From the NCBI GenBank assembly GCA_023053685.1, contig JALIGW010000003.1:139249126-139313125 (forward strand): a stretch of DNA of 64,000 bases. The letters are read 5' to 3'. The position numbers and the translations under genes are program-made. Shown piece by piece: positions 49,046 through 59,794 of the stretch (positions within the stretch are counted from its first letter, which is position 1; each line of letters begins with the position of its first letter). The notes under the pieces are model-generated. The model had not been told where the DNA came from, did not search any database, and saw only the letters and a program-made list of their open reading frames with translations. This DNA comes from Diadophis punctatus similis (taxonomy: Eukaryota > Chordata > Lepidosauria > Squamata > Dipsadidae).

Positions 49046-50840
49046 TAAAGGGCCATGTCCTGTTCTTAGAAATTGGGTGGAGGAGAATGTAAATTTTAAT
49101 CCCATCCTTGGAGGTGAAGTTATTTTGTTTTGTGAATAGGCAGGCCCAATCTTTCTTAATGGGCACAAAATATCTGCTGGGGGTTATTAAGAAAGATTGA
49201 CTCTGTCTTCTTGCCTCTAAAAACATGTTTCTCCATTTCTCCTTTAGGGAAATATAATATTCTGCCTTTTTAATATTTCCTAAAATATTTCATTCTTCTA
49301 GGAGAGGGGGTTTCCCACAAAATGTATAAGACTTTTTTGCCAGGAGAAAGCCTTGAGTAGCTAACTACTGTTTCTTAGTAAGGAAAAAAATCATACCAAC
49401 CATGTGTGTTCACGGTTTAAAAGAAAAACCCAGCATTCCTTGTTTCTATTTGCAGCCTTGGATGTGCAAAAAAAAAAAAAAAGGGAAAAAAGGTATATGC
49501 TATATACAAATTTCATTATTTAGAATTCTGGGAGATGAAATCCATATGTGTGAAGCAGTATTAGAACCGATTCTTTATGCATCAGCATTGCATCCCAGGA
49601 TTGATGATAATACTATAACTACATACTTCCTGTATAATTATTATAATCTTAACTTACAAATATTAGCAGTTTTGTACCAAATGAAGTCAATTTGGGCTTT
49701 GTAAGTGAATGCATATAGAAATGTATTGTTAATTATGAGCAAAGCAAGCTTCTAATGGTATCTTGTTGATTTTAAAATATGCCATAAGCATCAATATTCA
49801 GTTAGACAATCTGGATATTCTGATTCACAGCAAACCAGTTATGGATTATTTTTGCAAATTCTATTTGCACATAGTGATTATTTTCCTGATTCATAGAAGT
49901 GGAACAGCTACAACAGACAGTAGTGCAGTATTTGTGCACCACCTAGTGGTGTCATAGTCTGAGTAATTTTGTTTTGTGTTTTATATTTTAATATATAAAC
50001 ATGTGGAAGAGGCCTTCATCCTGAAATAGATAGACAATGGCTAAAATGATATGTATTAAATACAAATAAATATAAATCTTTAATATATGTATAATGTATG
50101 TGTGAAACATATAATACATATGTTTTTCCTTACAAGTGTAGTAATTAGTAGCAATTAGTAATGTTTATAGTTAAGCTATAAAACTTTTATAAGAAAAACT
50201 ATATGCATAAACTAAACTATACAAAGCTAACTAAAAAAAAGTTAAATCAGAGAAAGAAAAATAATATATTAATAAAAGAAAAAGAAAATGACATCAAAAA
50301 TGAAAAATCCAATAACACAAAATTTCAAAAGTTGAAGAGAAAATGTGGGATGAAGATGTAGAATTAGAAAATATTGTAAGATAATGTATAAATTGTATAA
50401 ATACAAAAACAATGTATATAAAAGGTTGTAAATCTGCTTAAAGAATTGTTGTGATATGTAAAATGTGAAAAATCAATAAAGATATATTTAAAAATAAATA
50501 AATAAAATAAAAAGAAAATGACATCAAAAAGGAAAAATCCAATAATGCAAAATTTCAAAAATTTGCTATTTTGTATTTTTAAATTTAAATTTTATATTTA
50601 AACAAATTATTGCAATCCAGTTGTTTTTTAAACAACAAACTATCCACCTGCCATTTAACCAATTTTACCTATCCACTGAAAGCAAATTTAAAGTTTGTCA
50701 CTGTGCCAGTTTTCAGAATCTGGATACCTAAATGTCTTTTCAGGAATACATAATCATGCTCTTCATAATAGTTCAGGCATAAGAAATCTAAAGTTCTTAT
50801 AAATTGATCAATTCCAGGTTTCTGGAGTCTAAGTTAATGG
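49046..50840. other. Intergenic AT-rich stretch, nothing recognised
   Basis: Very AT-rich, especially 50030-50640, with poly-A at 49469-49482. A duplicated segment (GAAAATGACATCAAAAA and AATCCAATAA at 50284 and 50514) indicates a local 230-bp tandem duplication. No gene is supported. Confidence 0.35.
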
Positions 50841-50867
50841 TATATTTAATATAATATATAATATAAT

Positions 50868-51905
50868 AACAGAGTTGGAAGGGACCTTGGAGGTCTTCTA
50901 GTCCAACCCCCTGCTTAGGCAGGAAACCCTACACCACTTCACACAAATGGTTATCCAACATCATCTTAAAAACTTCCAGTGTTGGAGCATTCATAACTTC
51001 TGGAGGCAAGTTGTTCCATTGATTAATTGTTCTAACTTTCAGGAAATTTCTCCTTAGTTCTAAGTTGCTTCTCTCCTTGATTAGTTTCCACCCATTGCTT
51101 CTTGTCCTACCCTCAGGTGCTTTGGAGAATAGTTTGACTCCCTCTTCTTTGTGGCAACCCCTGAGATTTTGGAAACTGCTATCGTGTCTCCCCTAGTCCT
51201 TCTTTTCATTAAACTAGACATACCCAGTTCCTGCAACTGTTCTTCATATGTTTTAACCTCCAGTCCCGTAATCATCTTTGTTGCTCTTCTCTGCACTCTT
51301 TCTAGAGTCTCAACATCCTTTTTGCATCGTGGCGACCAAAACTGAATGCAATATTCCAAGTGTGGCCTTACCAAGGCATTATAAAGTGGTATTAACACTT
51401 CACGTGATCTTGATTCTATCCCTCTGTTTATGCAGCCTAGAACTGTGTTGGCTTTTTTGGCAGTTGCTGCACACTCCTGGCTCATATTTAAATGGTTGTC
51501 CACTAGGACTCCAAAATCCCACTCACAGTTACTACTATTGAGCAAGGTACCACATATACTGTACCTGTGCATTTTGTTTTTCTTGCCTAAATATAGAACC
51601 TTACTTTTTTCACCATTGAATTTCATTTTGTTAGATAGCGCCTAATGTTCAAGTCTGTCATGATCCTTCTGTATCTTGAGCCTATCTTTTGGAGAGTTGG
51701 CTATTCCTGCCAGTTTGGTGTCATCTGCAAATTTGATGAATTCCCCATCTATCCCCTCGTCCAAGTCATTGATGAAGATGTTGAAGAGTACTGGGCCTAA
51801 AACAGAGCCTTGGGGTACTTCACTGCATACTTCCCTCCATGTACGTAGATGCAGTTTCATTGAGGACTACACGTTGAGTGTGGTTTCATTTCCAAGAACC
51901 TGGTT
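50868..51905 (-). mobile_element. CR1 LINE, 3' terminal 1 kb with reverse-transcriptase fragments
   Basis: The 3' end is ACAGAGTTGGAAGGGACCTT, next to a TATAATA repeat. The minus strand encodes [20 protein letters not shown] and [16 protein letters not shown] (51642-51860) and, after a frameshift near 51635, the C-terminal region LYLGKKNKMHRYSICGTLLN to LEYCIQFWSPRCKKDVETLE (51081-51626). The PQGS and FADD boxes identify a reverse transcriptase. 5'-truncated and inactive. Confidence 0.93.
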
Positions 51906-52197
51906 TACCATAGTTTAACTGACAGGGAACTATCAGGGGACATTTTCCTAGCATATCACTAAAGAGCCTTCAAACTGATTACAAAACGAGAGCCAGTCAC
52001 ATGCTTTTAGGTGCCCAATAAACACCAATGCAATTTTTACTTTGGTTAGATTACCCATGTTTTAAACATAACAAAACTTACTTAACATTTCTTAAAAGCT
52101 GAAACCATTGGCTTTGCAATTATTCATTCATGAATAATTCTCTATTCCAAATTCCTAATACACTACCCAAATTTATTCTCTTTTTAATTTTTTAATA

Positions 52198-52421
52198 TAG
52201 CAATAGCACTTAGACTTATATACCGCTTCATAGCTCTTTACAGCACTTTCTGAATGGTTTACAAATGTCAGCATATTGCCTCCAACAATCTGGATCCTCA
52301 TTTTACTGATCTCAGAAGGATGGAAGGCTGAGTCAACCTTGAGCCGGTCAGGATCAAACTCCTGGCAGTGGGCAGCGTTAGCCTGCAATACTGCATTCTA
52401 ACCACTGCGCCACCGTGGCTG
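52198..52421 (-). mobile_element. tRNA-derived SINE, Squam1-like
   Basis: Reverse copy with the CAATAGCACTTAGACTTATA end and GCCACCGTGGCT head. It is more diverged than the copies at 302 and 4652. Confidence 0.8.
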
Positions 52422-52523
52422 TTATATTATATATAATAACAGATTCTTGGTTTAGTCTCTCTATGGTAGCCTTCTCTAATAGATTCAATGTTTCTAAGAT
52501 TTTGAAGGCTGCTGGTATATCTG

Positions 52524-52928
52524 CAGTGGTGGGATTCAGCCAGTTCGCACCGGTTTGGGCAAACTGGTTGTTAAACTACCCACCCACCACTATTAAAGTG
52601 GATCCTGGGCACTGCGCTGCAATGGAGAAATGGGCAATGGAGCGGCCGGCGCGAGGGAAGAAGAAGGCCGCTTTCCATCTTTCTTCTCCCTGCTCCTCCT
52701 CCATCCCTCGTGCTGGCCGCTCCATTGCCCATTTCTCCATTGCAGCATAGCACCCAGGATCCACTTTGATAGAGGGGGTGGGTAATTTAACAACCAGTTT
52801 ACCCAGGGTCAGGTTAGCCGTTGTGGGAGGCTTGTCCTGCATGTGCGGTGGAGCTGGGCCACACCTCCCATGACAGCCAACCTGAGCATGGGCGAACCAG
52901 TTGTTAAATTATTTGAATCCCACCACTG
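52524..52928. mobile_element. hAT-like element with a 55-bp hairpin core
   Basis: Ends CAGTGGTGGGATTCA and GAATCCCACCACTG. Inside, 52595-52647 (AAAGTGGATCCTGGGCACTG onward) is repeated in inverted orientation at 52714-52768, with a purine/pyrimidine-rich loop. The flanking duplication is not clear. Confidence 0.8.
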
Positions 52929-52992
52929 GGTCAAACACTGAACATACCAGATATTTTCAATGCATGTTCAGTGTTTTAGCTAAGGTCTACTC

Positions 52993-53331
52993 CAGGGGTG
53001 GGTTTGTACCGGTGCGGTCCAGTGCGTAGCTCCGGTAGGGACTCGCCAATTACGCAATTTGCGCGTGACTGCTCCAATACCGTCTCCACCGGGCAGTCGC
53101 ACGCGTCGCCATCTTTTTTTTTACAAATGTTTGGGCGATTGTGCTTCTGCGCATGCGAGGAAGCAAAATCGCACCGAAATCTCGTGAGGGAATGCGCGCA
53201 CGTGTGAGATTTTGGCTAGATTTTGCTTCTGCGCATGCGCAGAAACAAAATTGCACGAGGGGGCGCGTGCACGAAGCATGAAGAAACGCGGAGCAGCACA
53301 CCGATCTCAGTAAGTAAGCGACTCGCCCCTG
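52993..53331. mobile_element. hAT element, CAGGGGTGGGTT family, 339 bp
   Basis: Ends CAGGGGTGGGTTTGTACCGG and ACTCGCCCCTG. Perfect duplications GTCTACTC lie at 52985-52992 and 53332-53339. The core contains TGCGCATGCGCA at 53230-53241 and repeated AAATCTCG-type units. Confidence 0.95.
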
Positions 53332-53632
53332 GTCTACTCCTTTTTTATGTTTAAGAAATTTTAATGAGGGGCACTAATATCCTGAGCTAAAAGCAAGTCT
53401 ATCACAGAGTGTTATTACTTAAATATAATTATTCAGGAGGATTCGTATTGTTTGGTGAAGATAAAAATTACCATATACATGCAGTTATGTATACCCATTA
53501 GAATTGAAATGTACAGTCATTGACCAAATACTCAAAAGCTAAAAAAAACATTCTATGATGATCCAATAAAAGCCTATTTATGCCTGAGACTGCTGGGAAG
53601 CAGTCAGATCCAAAACCTCCTATTTGTTATAT

Positions 53633-53790
53633 TGTGATGATGATTTTATCCATTTAGTCATGTCCAACTCTTGGCAATTCTATGGGCCAGGTCTTTCCAC
53701 ATCTTCCAATCTTGCCCTACTTCTCTGAGTTTTTCTATGCTCTGGCTGGTGTCAGCTTTGATGGCGGCCTGATTTTCTTTTACCACTAAC
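53633..53790 (-). mobile_element. RTE/BovB-like LINE 3' end
   Basis: TTTAGTCATGTCCAACTCTT, GGGCCAGGTCTTTCCACATC and CTGGCTGGTGTCAGCTTTGA are the reverse complement of the BovB/RTE end seen at 23735. Confidence 0.65.
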
Positions 53791-54026
53791 CCTTCCCAAC
53801 ATAATTGAATTCCTCCACATGACATGGCCAAAATAAGGGAGACACAGTTTTGTGATTTTGCTAATTGTTATAATAAAGGTACAACATTTGGGTTTAATTT
53901 AATTTAATTGGTCATTGAATCAGTAATGCACATTTGCCACGTAAAAGGATTCTGAATAGTCTGTAATTAGAAGGGAGATTAACTCTGCCCTCTAAAAGTG
54001 GTAGACAGAATATTTCTAGAATACAG

Positions 54027-54427
54027 TACAGGTAGTCCTTGAGTTACAACAGTTCATTTAGTGACCGTTCAAATTTACAACAGCACTGAAAATTGTGACT
54101 TACGACTGTTTTTCATAGTTATGATTTTTGCCGCATCCCCATGGTCACGTGATCAAAATTTGGATGCTTGGCAACTGGTTCATGCTTATGAATTTTGCTG
54201 TGTCCCAAGGTCATGGTATCCACTTTTGCGACCTTCTGACAAGCAGAGTCCACGGGGAAGTCAGATTCACTTAACAAGCGTGTTACTAAACTTATCAACT
54301 GCAGTGATTAACTTAACAATTGCGGCAAGAAAAGTCGTGAAATGGGGCAAAACTCACTTAACAAATGTCTCACTGAACAACAGAAATGTTGGGCTCAGTT
54401 GTGGTTGTAAGTTGAGGACTACCTGTA
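54027..54427. mobile_element. MITE, ACAGGTAGTCC family (full length)
   Basis: TACAGGTAGTCCTTGAGTTA at the left and GTAAGTTGAGGACTACCTGT at the right; same inner order as 46315. Confidence 0.85.
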
Positions 54428-55076
54428 CATGTGCTACTGTCTCAGTTTCAAACCCTGAGCAAATACTTGGTAAGGAATTCCATCTATCTATCTGTGCAAT
54501 AGTATTGCTGAATTCCATTGTGTCTATGTACAGTTGGTCCAGTGAGGCAGGATTTATAAATGATATAGCTATAGGGGAAATGTAAAAAGAGGATGCATGA
54601 GCTCATTGTAGCATAGATAAATTCTGGTACCATCTCTTTATAAAATAATAACTAAATATCTCTATTTGAACTGTTTTCTGGCTTTACCCAAGCCTAGCAA
54701 AGATATAGACTGGGAGGTGATCCCACATTAGCCGAGCCATCCACTCCAAGAAGAGTCAAAACTAGTTCAGCTAAAAATTTCATTCTTCCTCCTCCCCCAC
54801 TTACGTTTTTTGAGCCAATACTTCCCCTGGCAGAATTGCAATTAAGCTTTGATAAAGCCAAATTCTAGATGGAGAAGTGCATTAGTGACAGAGTGGGAAA
54901 ACTGAAGGACTCAGAAGCTTAGATTGTACAGCTTCTAATGCACGAGTGTTCTTGTAAGTGGAACATTAAGCACCATGCATTATAACACTTAGCGTTTGGG
55001 CTTTAAAAAAATTTAATTGCTGTGGGCATCTATTTCTTACCCCTATGGGTTGAATCTCTTAATGATTGCATTAGAG
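54428..55076. other. Intergenic stretch, nothing recognised
   Basis: No gene or repeat identified. Confidence 0.35.
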
Positions 55077-55597
55077 CTGTGATGGCGAACCTATGGCACG
55101 CGTGCCACAGGTGGCACACGGAGCCATATCGGAGGGCACGCGAGCCTTGCCCTATGTAAGCTCCAGCACGCATGTGCGCACTGGCCAGTTGATTTTCGGC
55201 CTTAGGGAAGGCCATTTCGCCCTCCAGAGGCTTCAGGGAAGCTTCCTGAAGCCACGGAGTATGAAAAACGGGCCAACGGGCAAACCAGAAGTTCGGAAAA
55301 ATGCATTTCCGGTTTACCGTTGTGCCGTTTTTTGTACACTGGAGGGTTCAGAGAAGCTTCCTGAAGCCCCGGAGTACAAAAAACAGCCCAATGGGCAAAC
55401 CGGAAGTGCGTTTTTCCGAACTTCCGGTTTGCCCATTTTGCTGTTTTTCACCGTCCCAGGCTTCAGTGAGGCCTTTGCGCATGCAACTGGTAGCGCCAGT
55501 GGCGGGAGGCTCCACCCACCCGCACGGGACACTTTTGCGCATGCGCAGAAGGGTCACGCGTGCGCTCTCCTGGTAGTAAAGGGTTTTAGAACCCACT
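55077..55597. mobile_element. Chimeric hAT-like element
   Basis: The left end (GTGATGGCGAACCTATGGCA) is the reversed right end of the 45274 family. The right end (TTTTAGAACCCACTACTG) belongs to the CAGTAGTGGG family seen at 8464. The middle has the GGGCAAACCGGAAGTGCG units of the first family, and from 55490 the CCACCCACCCGCACGG block of the second. No matching target duplication was found. Confidence 0.7.
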
Positions 55598-56055
55598 ACT
55601 GATATAGATGCCAAGGCATTTGAAAGCCTTCTCCTGCTCAGATTGGTAGTTATCCATGTTCCAAATATGGAGCACGATTTGTGCTTTGCTTGATGAATGC
55701 CGCCACCTTGATTTTTGTGCAACTAATTTCTGGCATTACCAATTGATAGTGGGATGGTAAAGCATGAAGGAATTGCACTCCTGCTTGAGAAACAGATGCG
55801 ATTAGCACATCACCAGAATACATGGAGATTGGTTTACTGACCAGAGAAAGGGGATGAAATTTAGTTTTGATGTAAAAATTAAATAATGAAAGGGTATCCA
55901 TAACAGAGCCTTAATTAATTATTATGCAACGATCAGATGTCATGGGTAATCCAAAACATTTATATATGATTAATAAAATGTATTTTAACAAGACAAGTGT
56001 ATGGCTCCCATTTCAGATTCTTCTTACCCCAGTTCAGCCGTACCTCTTTAATTTA
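55598..56055. other. Intergenic stretch, nothing recognised
   Basis: The 55600-55900 segment may be an old LINE remnant (CTTTCAAATGCCTTGGCATC-like text in reverse), but I could not assign it. Confidence 0.3.
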
Positions 56056-56063
56056 ATCAGAGC

Positions 56064-56350
56064 CAGGGGTGGGTTCTAACTTACCTCGCTGCCAGTTCGC
56101 TTCCTCCTGCATGCGTGGCAAAAAAACAAAGCCGAAAAACAGAGGGCGACCGCATGCACAGTGCCAGAACTCGGCTTCTGCGCATGCTCAAAAGGTAAAA
56201 AAATGAAAAAAAATAAAAAAAATAAAAAAAAGATGGCGGCACCCACGGACCGGCACCGACCGATCTGATTCGGTGATGTCATCGTGACATCACCAGCGGG
56301 TCGCTACCAGTACGGGCGAACCGGTGCGAACCGGGAAGAAGCCACCCCTG
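56064..56350. mobile_element. hAT element, CAGGGGTGGGTT family, 287 bp
   Basis: Ends CAGGGGTGGGTTCTAAC and AAGAAGCCACCCCTG. Perfect duplications ATCAGAGC lie at 56056-56063 and 56351-56358. Contains an A-rich AAATAAAA run and GGGCGAACCGGTGCGAACC. Confidence 0.95.
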
Positions 56351-56358
56351 ATCAGAGC

Positions 56359-57025
56359 GATAACAGGAAGCTGCACTGCAGCACAATACACTTTGTTATC
56401 ATATTGAAACAAGGTCAAAGAATTTGCTTTAAAACAATATGCAGGTTTTTTTCCGTTTTTTTAAAAAAGTATTATTGCCAAATCAACATTAGTCCCTTTA
56501 GAGAACTGGGCACTAGGGGGTATTTTTTCACATATGTCAGACTCATGCTTGTTTCTTGAGGGAATTTATAAGACACTTCAGTGGATTTGAGACTCATGAA
56601 TCAGAGATGTTCTTTGAGTGAATAACTTCAAAACAAGACAGTAAAAGCATTTCTGAGGGTCTCTAAAGGTGTATCCATCTTCTTCATGGGGGATTTCTAG
56701 AAGAATTTGGATCCTGGGAATTTGCAACACTTTAATACATTCTCAAAGTCAAACTTTTCTATACAATTTTTATATTCCCCCAGGTGGTTAAAGCGGAGTT
56801 AGTTGATGCGCACCGTCCCTAAAGTCTAATATGTGTCCCTCATGGTTATTTTCATTTATATTATTCTTCATTCTGGATCTAGTTGCTTTTTGTTAGGAAG
56901 AGTCAAAGTGTCCTTGTTCTCTCCTGTGGATGATATCCATCCAGTCAAATCAAAATGCAAGTAGACAGGGATGTTCACAATGCATTTCAACATTGCTCTG
57001 GTCTGTCCACCTTTCTGAGAAATGG
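56359..57025. other. Intergenic stretch; possible short LINE end at 56780-56880
   Basis: CTAAAGTCTAATATGTGTCC may be a degraded TAGGCACG-family LINE end. Otherwise nothing is recognised. Confidence 0.3.
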
Positions 57026-57033
57026 AGCAGGAG

Positions 57034-57282
57034 TGGTGGGATTCAAATTTTTTACTACTGGTTCTGTGGATGTGGCTTGGTGCACATGGCGTGGTTTGGT
57101 GGGCGTGGCAAGGGAAGGATCCTGCAAAATCCCCATTTACTCCCGATCAGCTGGGACTCGGGAGGCAGAGAATAGATGGGGTGGGGCCAGTCAGAGGTGG
57201 TATTTACCTGTTCTCCGAACTACTCAAAATTTCCGCTACCGGTTCTCCAGAACTGGTCAGAACCTGCTGAAACCCACCTCTG
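57034..57282. mobile_element. hAT-like element, TGGTGGGATTCAA type
   Basis: Inverted-type ends TGGTGGGATTCAAA and TGAAACCCACCTCTG. Flanks AGCAGGAG/AGCAGGAC match at 7 of 8. The core has GTGGGCGTGGCAAGG and CTACCGGTTCTCC. Confidence 0.8.
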
Positions 57283-57303
57283 AGCAGGACACGATAACCA
57301 TTC

Positions 57304-57579
57304 CAGTGGTGGTTCCTACCGGTGCGGTCCACTCTACTGCACCGGTAGCGGCCGGCCGATTACATAATTTGCGCGTGACACCGGTCCGTCGTCTTCACCG
57401 GTCCGTCGCGCGTTGCCATCTTTTTCTCAGAATTTTTGCGCTTTTTTTGCTTCCTGCACATGCGCGGAAGCAAAATCTCATGATGGGATGCACGTGTGTG
57501 TGAGATTTCAGCAATTTTTTGCTTCCACGCATGCTTACCTTAGTGCACCTGTAGCAACTTCGAGAGCAACCCGCCCCTG
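57304..57579. mobile_element. hAT element, CAGTGGTGGTTCC family, 276 bp
   Basis: Ends CAGTGGTGGTTCCTACCGG and AACCCGCCCCTG. Perfect duplications AACCATTC lie at 57296-57303 and 57580-57587. Core related to 40227 and 52993. Confidence 0.95.
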
Positions 57580-57794
57580 AACCATTCCCTCCTTTTCATG
57601 TAGTCAATAACATTAAAACCAGTAATTATATGGGGCAGCCATTTGGCAGAGAATCTGCAGTCTTCTTTTAATGCATCCCTCAAAAGTTGTGCTTATTGGG
57701 AATTACAGGAGATGACAATACACAGCTGGAGAAACCATGCTGAAAAAAAAAGGCTATTCTAAAATGTTTTGGAGACAGATTCTATCAATTCTAT

Positions 57795-57845
57795 ATAGGC
57801 AGTCCTCAACTTTAGACAGTTCATTTATTGACCGTTCAAAGTTAA
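57795..57845. mobile_element. MITE left end, ACAGGTAGTCC family
   Basis: ATAGGCAGTCCTCAACTTTA then GTTCATTTATTGACCGTTCA. The matching right part may be 58840-58987, with a SINE and a hAT element between them. Confidence 0.55.
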
Positions 57846-57849
57846 GTTG

Positions 57850-58065
57850 CCCAGTGGCTTAATGATGCTGGGCCAGAAATGGTCTGCACTCTGGCAGTTC
57901 GAGCATCATTAATGATCTCTAGCTCCTGCCCGCCCAACAGTTCAAAAGCATGCAATATTGTGAGTAGATAAATGGGTACCATTTCTGTGGGGAAAAAATC
58001 TAGCTGTGTTCGTGTGCACGGAGGGGAAAGACGATGCTGGACCTGGCTGGATAGGCATTGTGACA
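57850..58065. mobile_element. Sauria-like SINE fragment
   Basis: CAACAGTTCAAAAGCATGCA, TGTGAGTAGATAAATGGGTA and CCATTTCTGTGGGGAAAAAA match the central and 3' body of the Sauria SINE as I recall it. The tRNA head is degraded. Confidence 0.55.
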
Positions 58066-58215
58066 CGAGGTAAGGTGAGGTGAGGCTAACGAAGGAGGAT
58101 GGAAGAGCCAGAATATGAGCACCTCTAGCTAATTGGTGTAAGGCTAGTTCAACCCACCATGGTGCACCAAGGATAGGCACGCAAGTGCCAAACAGAATGA
58201 ACTAGCAATCTAAGC

Positions 58216-58745
58216 CAGTGATGGCGAACCTTTTTTGGCTCGGGTGCCAAAACACGCGATAGCTCGGGTGCCAAAACACGCGATATGCATGTGCCCACAC
58301 CCATAATGCAATGCCCTCCCCCCACGAAGGCACACAACCCCCGTGCTGCCCCCGCGCATGCGCACAACCTGCCCCCCATGCGCATACGCACAGGCCTCAC
58401 TGAAGCCTCCGGACTTCCGGTCGGCCCATTGGGCTGTTTTTCTCTCACCCCAGGGTTCAGGAATGCCTCCCGAAGCCTGGGGACAGCGAAAAATGGCCCA
58501 ACGGGCCAACTGGAAGTTCGGAATGAGCTTCCAGTTGGCCTGTTGGCCCATTTTTCACCGTCCCCAGGGTTCAGGAGGCTTTCCTGAAGCCTGGGGAGAG
58601 CGAAAATGGCCGAAAAGAAGGCCGAAAATCAGCTGGCCAGCACGCGTATGCGCACTGGAGCTGAAATATGGCAACACCTCGCGTGCCCTCAGATATGGCT
58701 CCCTGTGCCACCTGTGGCACGCGTGCCATAGATTCGCCATCACTG
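58216..58745. mobile_element. hAT element, GTGATGGCGAACC family, 530 bp
   Basis: Ends CAGTGATGGCGAACC and GATTCGCCATCACTG. Flanks ATCTAAGC/ATCTAGGC match at 7 of 8. A 23-bp CTCGGGTGCCAAAACACGCG-containing unit is duplicated at 58239-58285. The core has repeated inverted GGCCAACTGGAAGTTCGG segments. Confidence 0.92.
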
Positions 58746-58839
58746 ATCTAGGCTGTTAAGACTGCATTGTATCTAGCATGTGTAGATTTCCCTGGCATTG
58801 TATGCCATATGCTAAGTAAAGAAAGAAAGAAAGAAATAC

Positions 58840-58987
58840 ATTGCCCAGTGTCTGAATTTTATCACATGATCATGGGAATGCTTCAATGGTTGTATGTGTG
58901 AAAAATGGTCGTAAGTCACTTTTTTCAGTGATGTTGTAACTTTGAATGGTCACCGAATGAATTATCCTAAGTCAAGGACTAGCTGTA
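58840..58987. mobile_element. MITE right part, ACAGGTAGTCC family
   Basis: GTCTGAATTTTATCACATGA, GGTCGTAAGTCACTTTTTTC and TAAGTCAAGGACTAGCTGTA follow the family order. Confidence 0.75.
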
Positions 58988-59115
58988 AAGGAATCACCTT
59001 CTCCCCACGCTAAAGAACCAGAAGGAAAAAAAATCATAATCTTTATATGGTATAGTCTTGCCCATGCTGCAACATTGCTCAGTCACCTAAATATGAGCTC
59101 CTTCATTCCTTAAAC

Positions 59116-59786
59116 CAGTCCTCTTCAAATAGTGAGGCGCCCCCCCCGGGGGGGCTCGGAGCAATGCCAGGGGCGGCGCGTGTGACCCCGGGGGACATGC
59201 GTGATCCCTCTTGATCGATTCCCCCAGAAGGGGAGTGTTTTCCCAGTTGCACACTGCTCCGAACCCGGAAGAGAAGGCGGCCAGGCGAGCCAGAGCGGCT
59301 GCATGGGTTCTTGTTGTTCTTGGCGGGCGCCATGGTAGCCATGAACAGCGTGGCAAACCTGCTGCTGGACAAGGAGGAGCATCCTCTGCAGCTGGGCGAA
59401 AGCTTCGAACGGCACCCTAAAGCCTCCTTCCACACCATTCGCTGTGAGTGCCCGGCAGAGGCGACGCTTATGGGCCAGGCTGGCAACCCCAAAACATTGG
59501 CTTGATTAAGCTGGCCTGGCCCCATGTCAAAAGAGGGCCCTAACCATGGTAGCCTATGCCTGCCTAACTGAAAACAGGCTCCACTGAGTTCAGTGTGACT
59601 TACTCCCAGGTAAGTGGGTAGAGCAGCCTTCCCCAGCCAATAGTTTTGCTTGCAGCTTATAATAAGTAAAATAATAAATATTAACACTAAAATTCCATTG
59701 GGGCCCAGATCGGATAGTTGGGGGGGGCGCGAAATGTTTACTTCTTCCTGGGGGGGGGCGTAACAGAAACTAATTGAGAAGCACTG
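59116..59786 (+). mobile_element. hAT element carrying captured EAF1 exon 1, 671 bp
   Basis: Ends CAGTCCTCTTCAAATAG and, reversed, CAGTGCTTCTCAATTAG, followed on each side by C-rich runs (GCGCCCCCCCC and its counterpart). Flanks CCTTAAAC (59108-59115) and GCTTAAAC (59787-59794) match at 7 of 8. Between the ends lie a GC-rich 5' UTR, a coding exon with donor, and intron-like sequence (59444-59700). That intron-like part includes GACTTACTCCCAGGTAAGTG, a common reptile repeat motif. Confidence 0.88.
59341..59443 (+). pseudogene. EAF1: EAF1 coding exon 1 (captured copy)
   Basis: From the ATG at 59341 the frame gives [20 protein letters not shown], then [14 protein letters not shown], and one base of the next codon, followed by a GTGAGT donor at 59444. 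EAF1, an ELL-associated transcription elongation factor, starts with the same pattern, including LLDREEH, LGESFE and RASFHTIR followed by Tyr (the spare T fits a Tyr codon). No second exon is present, so this is an isolated genomic fragment, not a gene or a processed retrocopy. The frame is intact. EAF2 fits less well. Confidence 0.88.
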
Positions 59787-59794
59787 GCTTAAAC

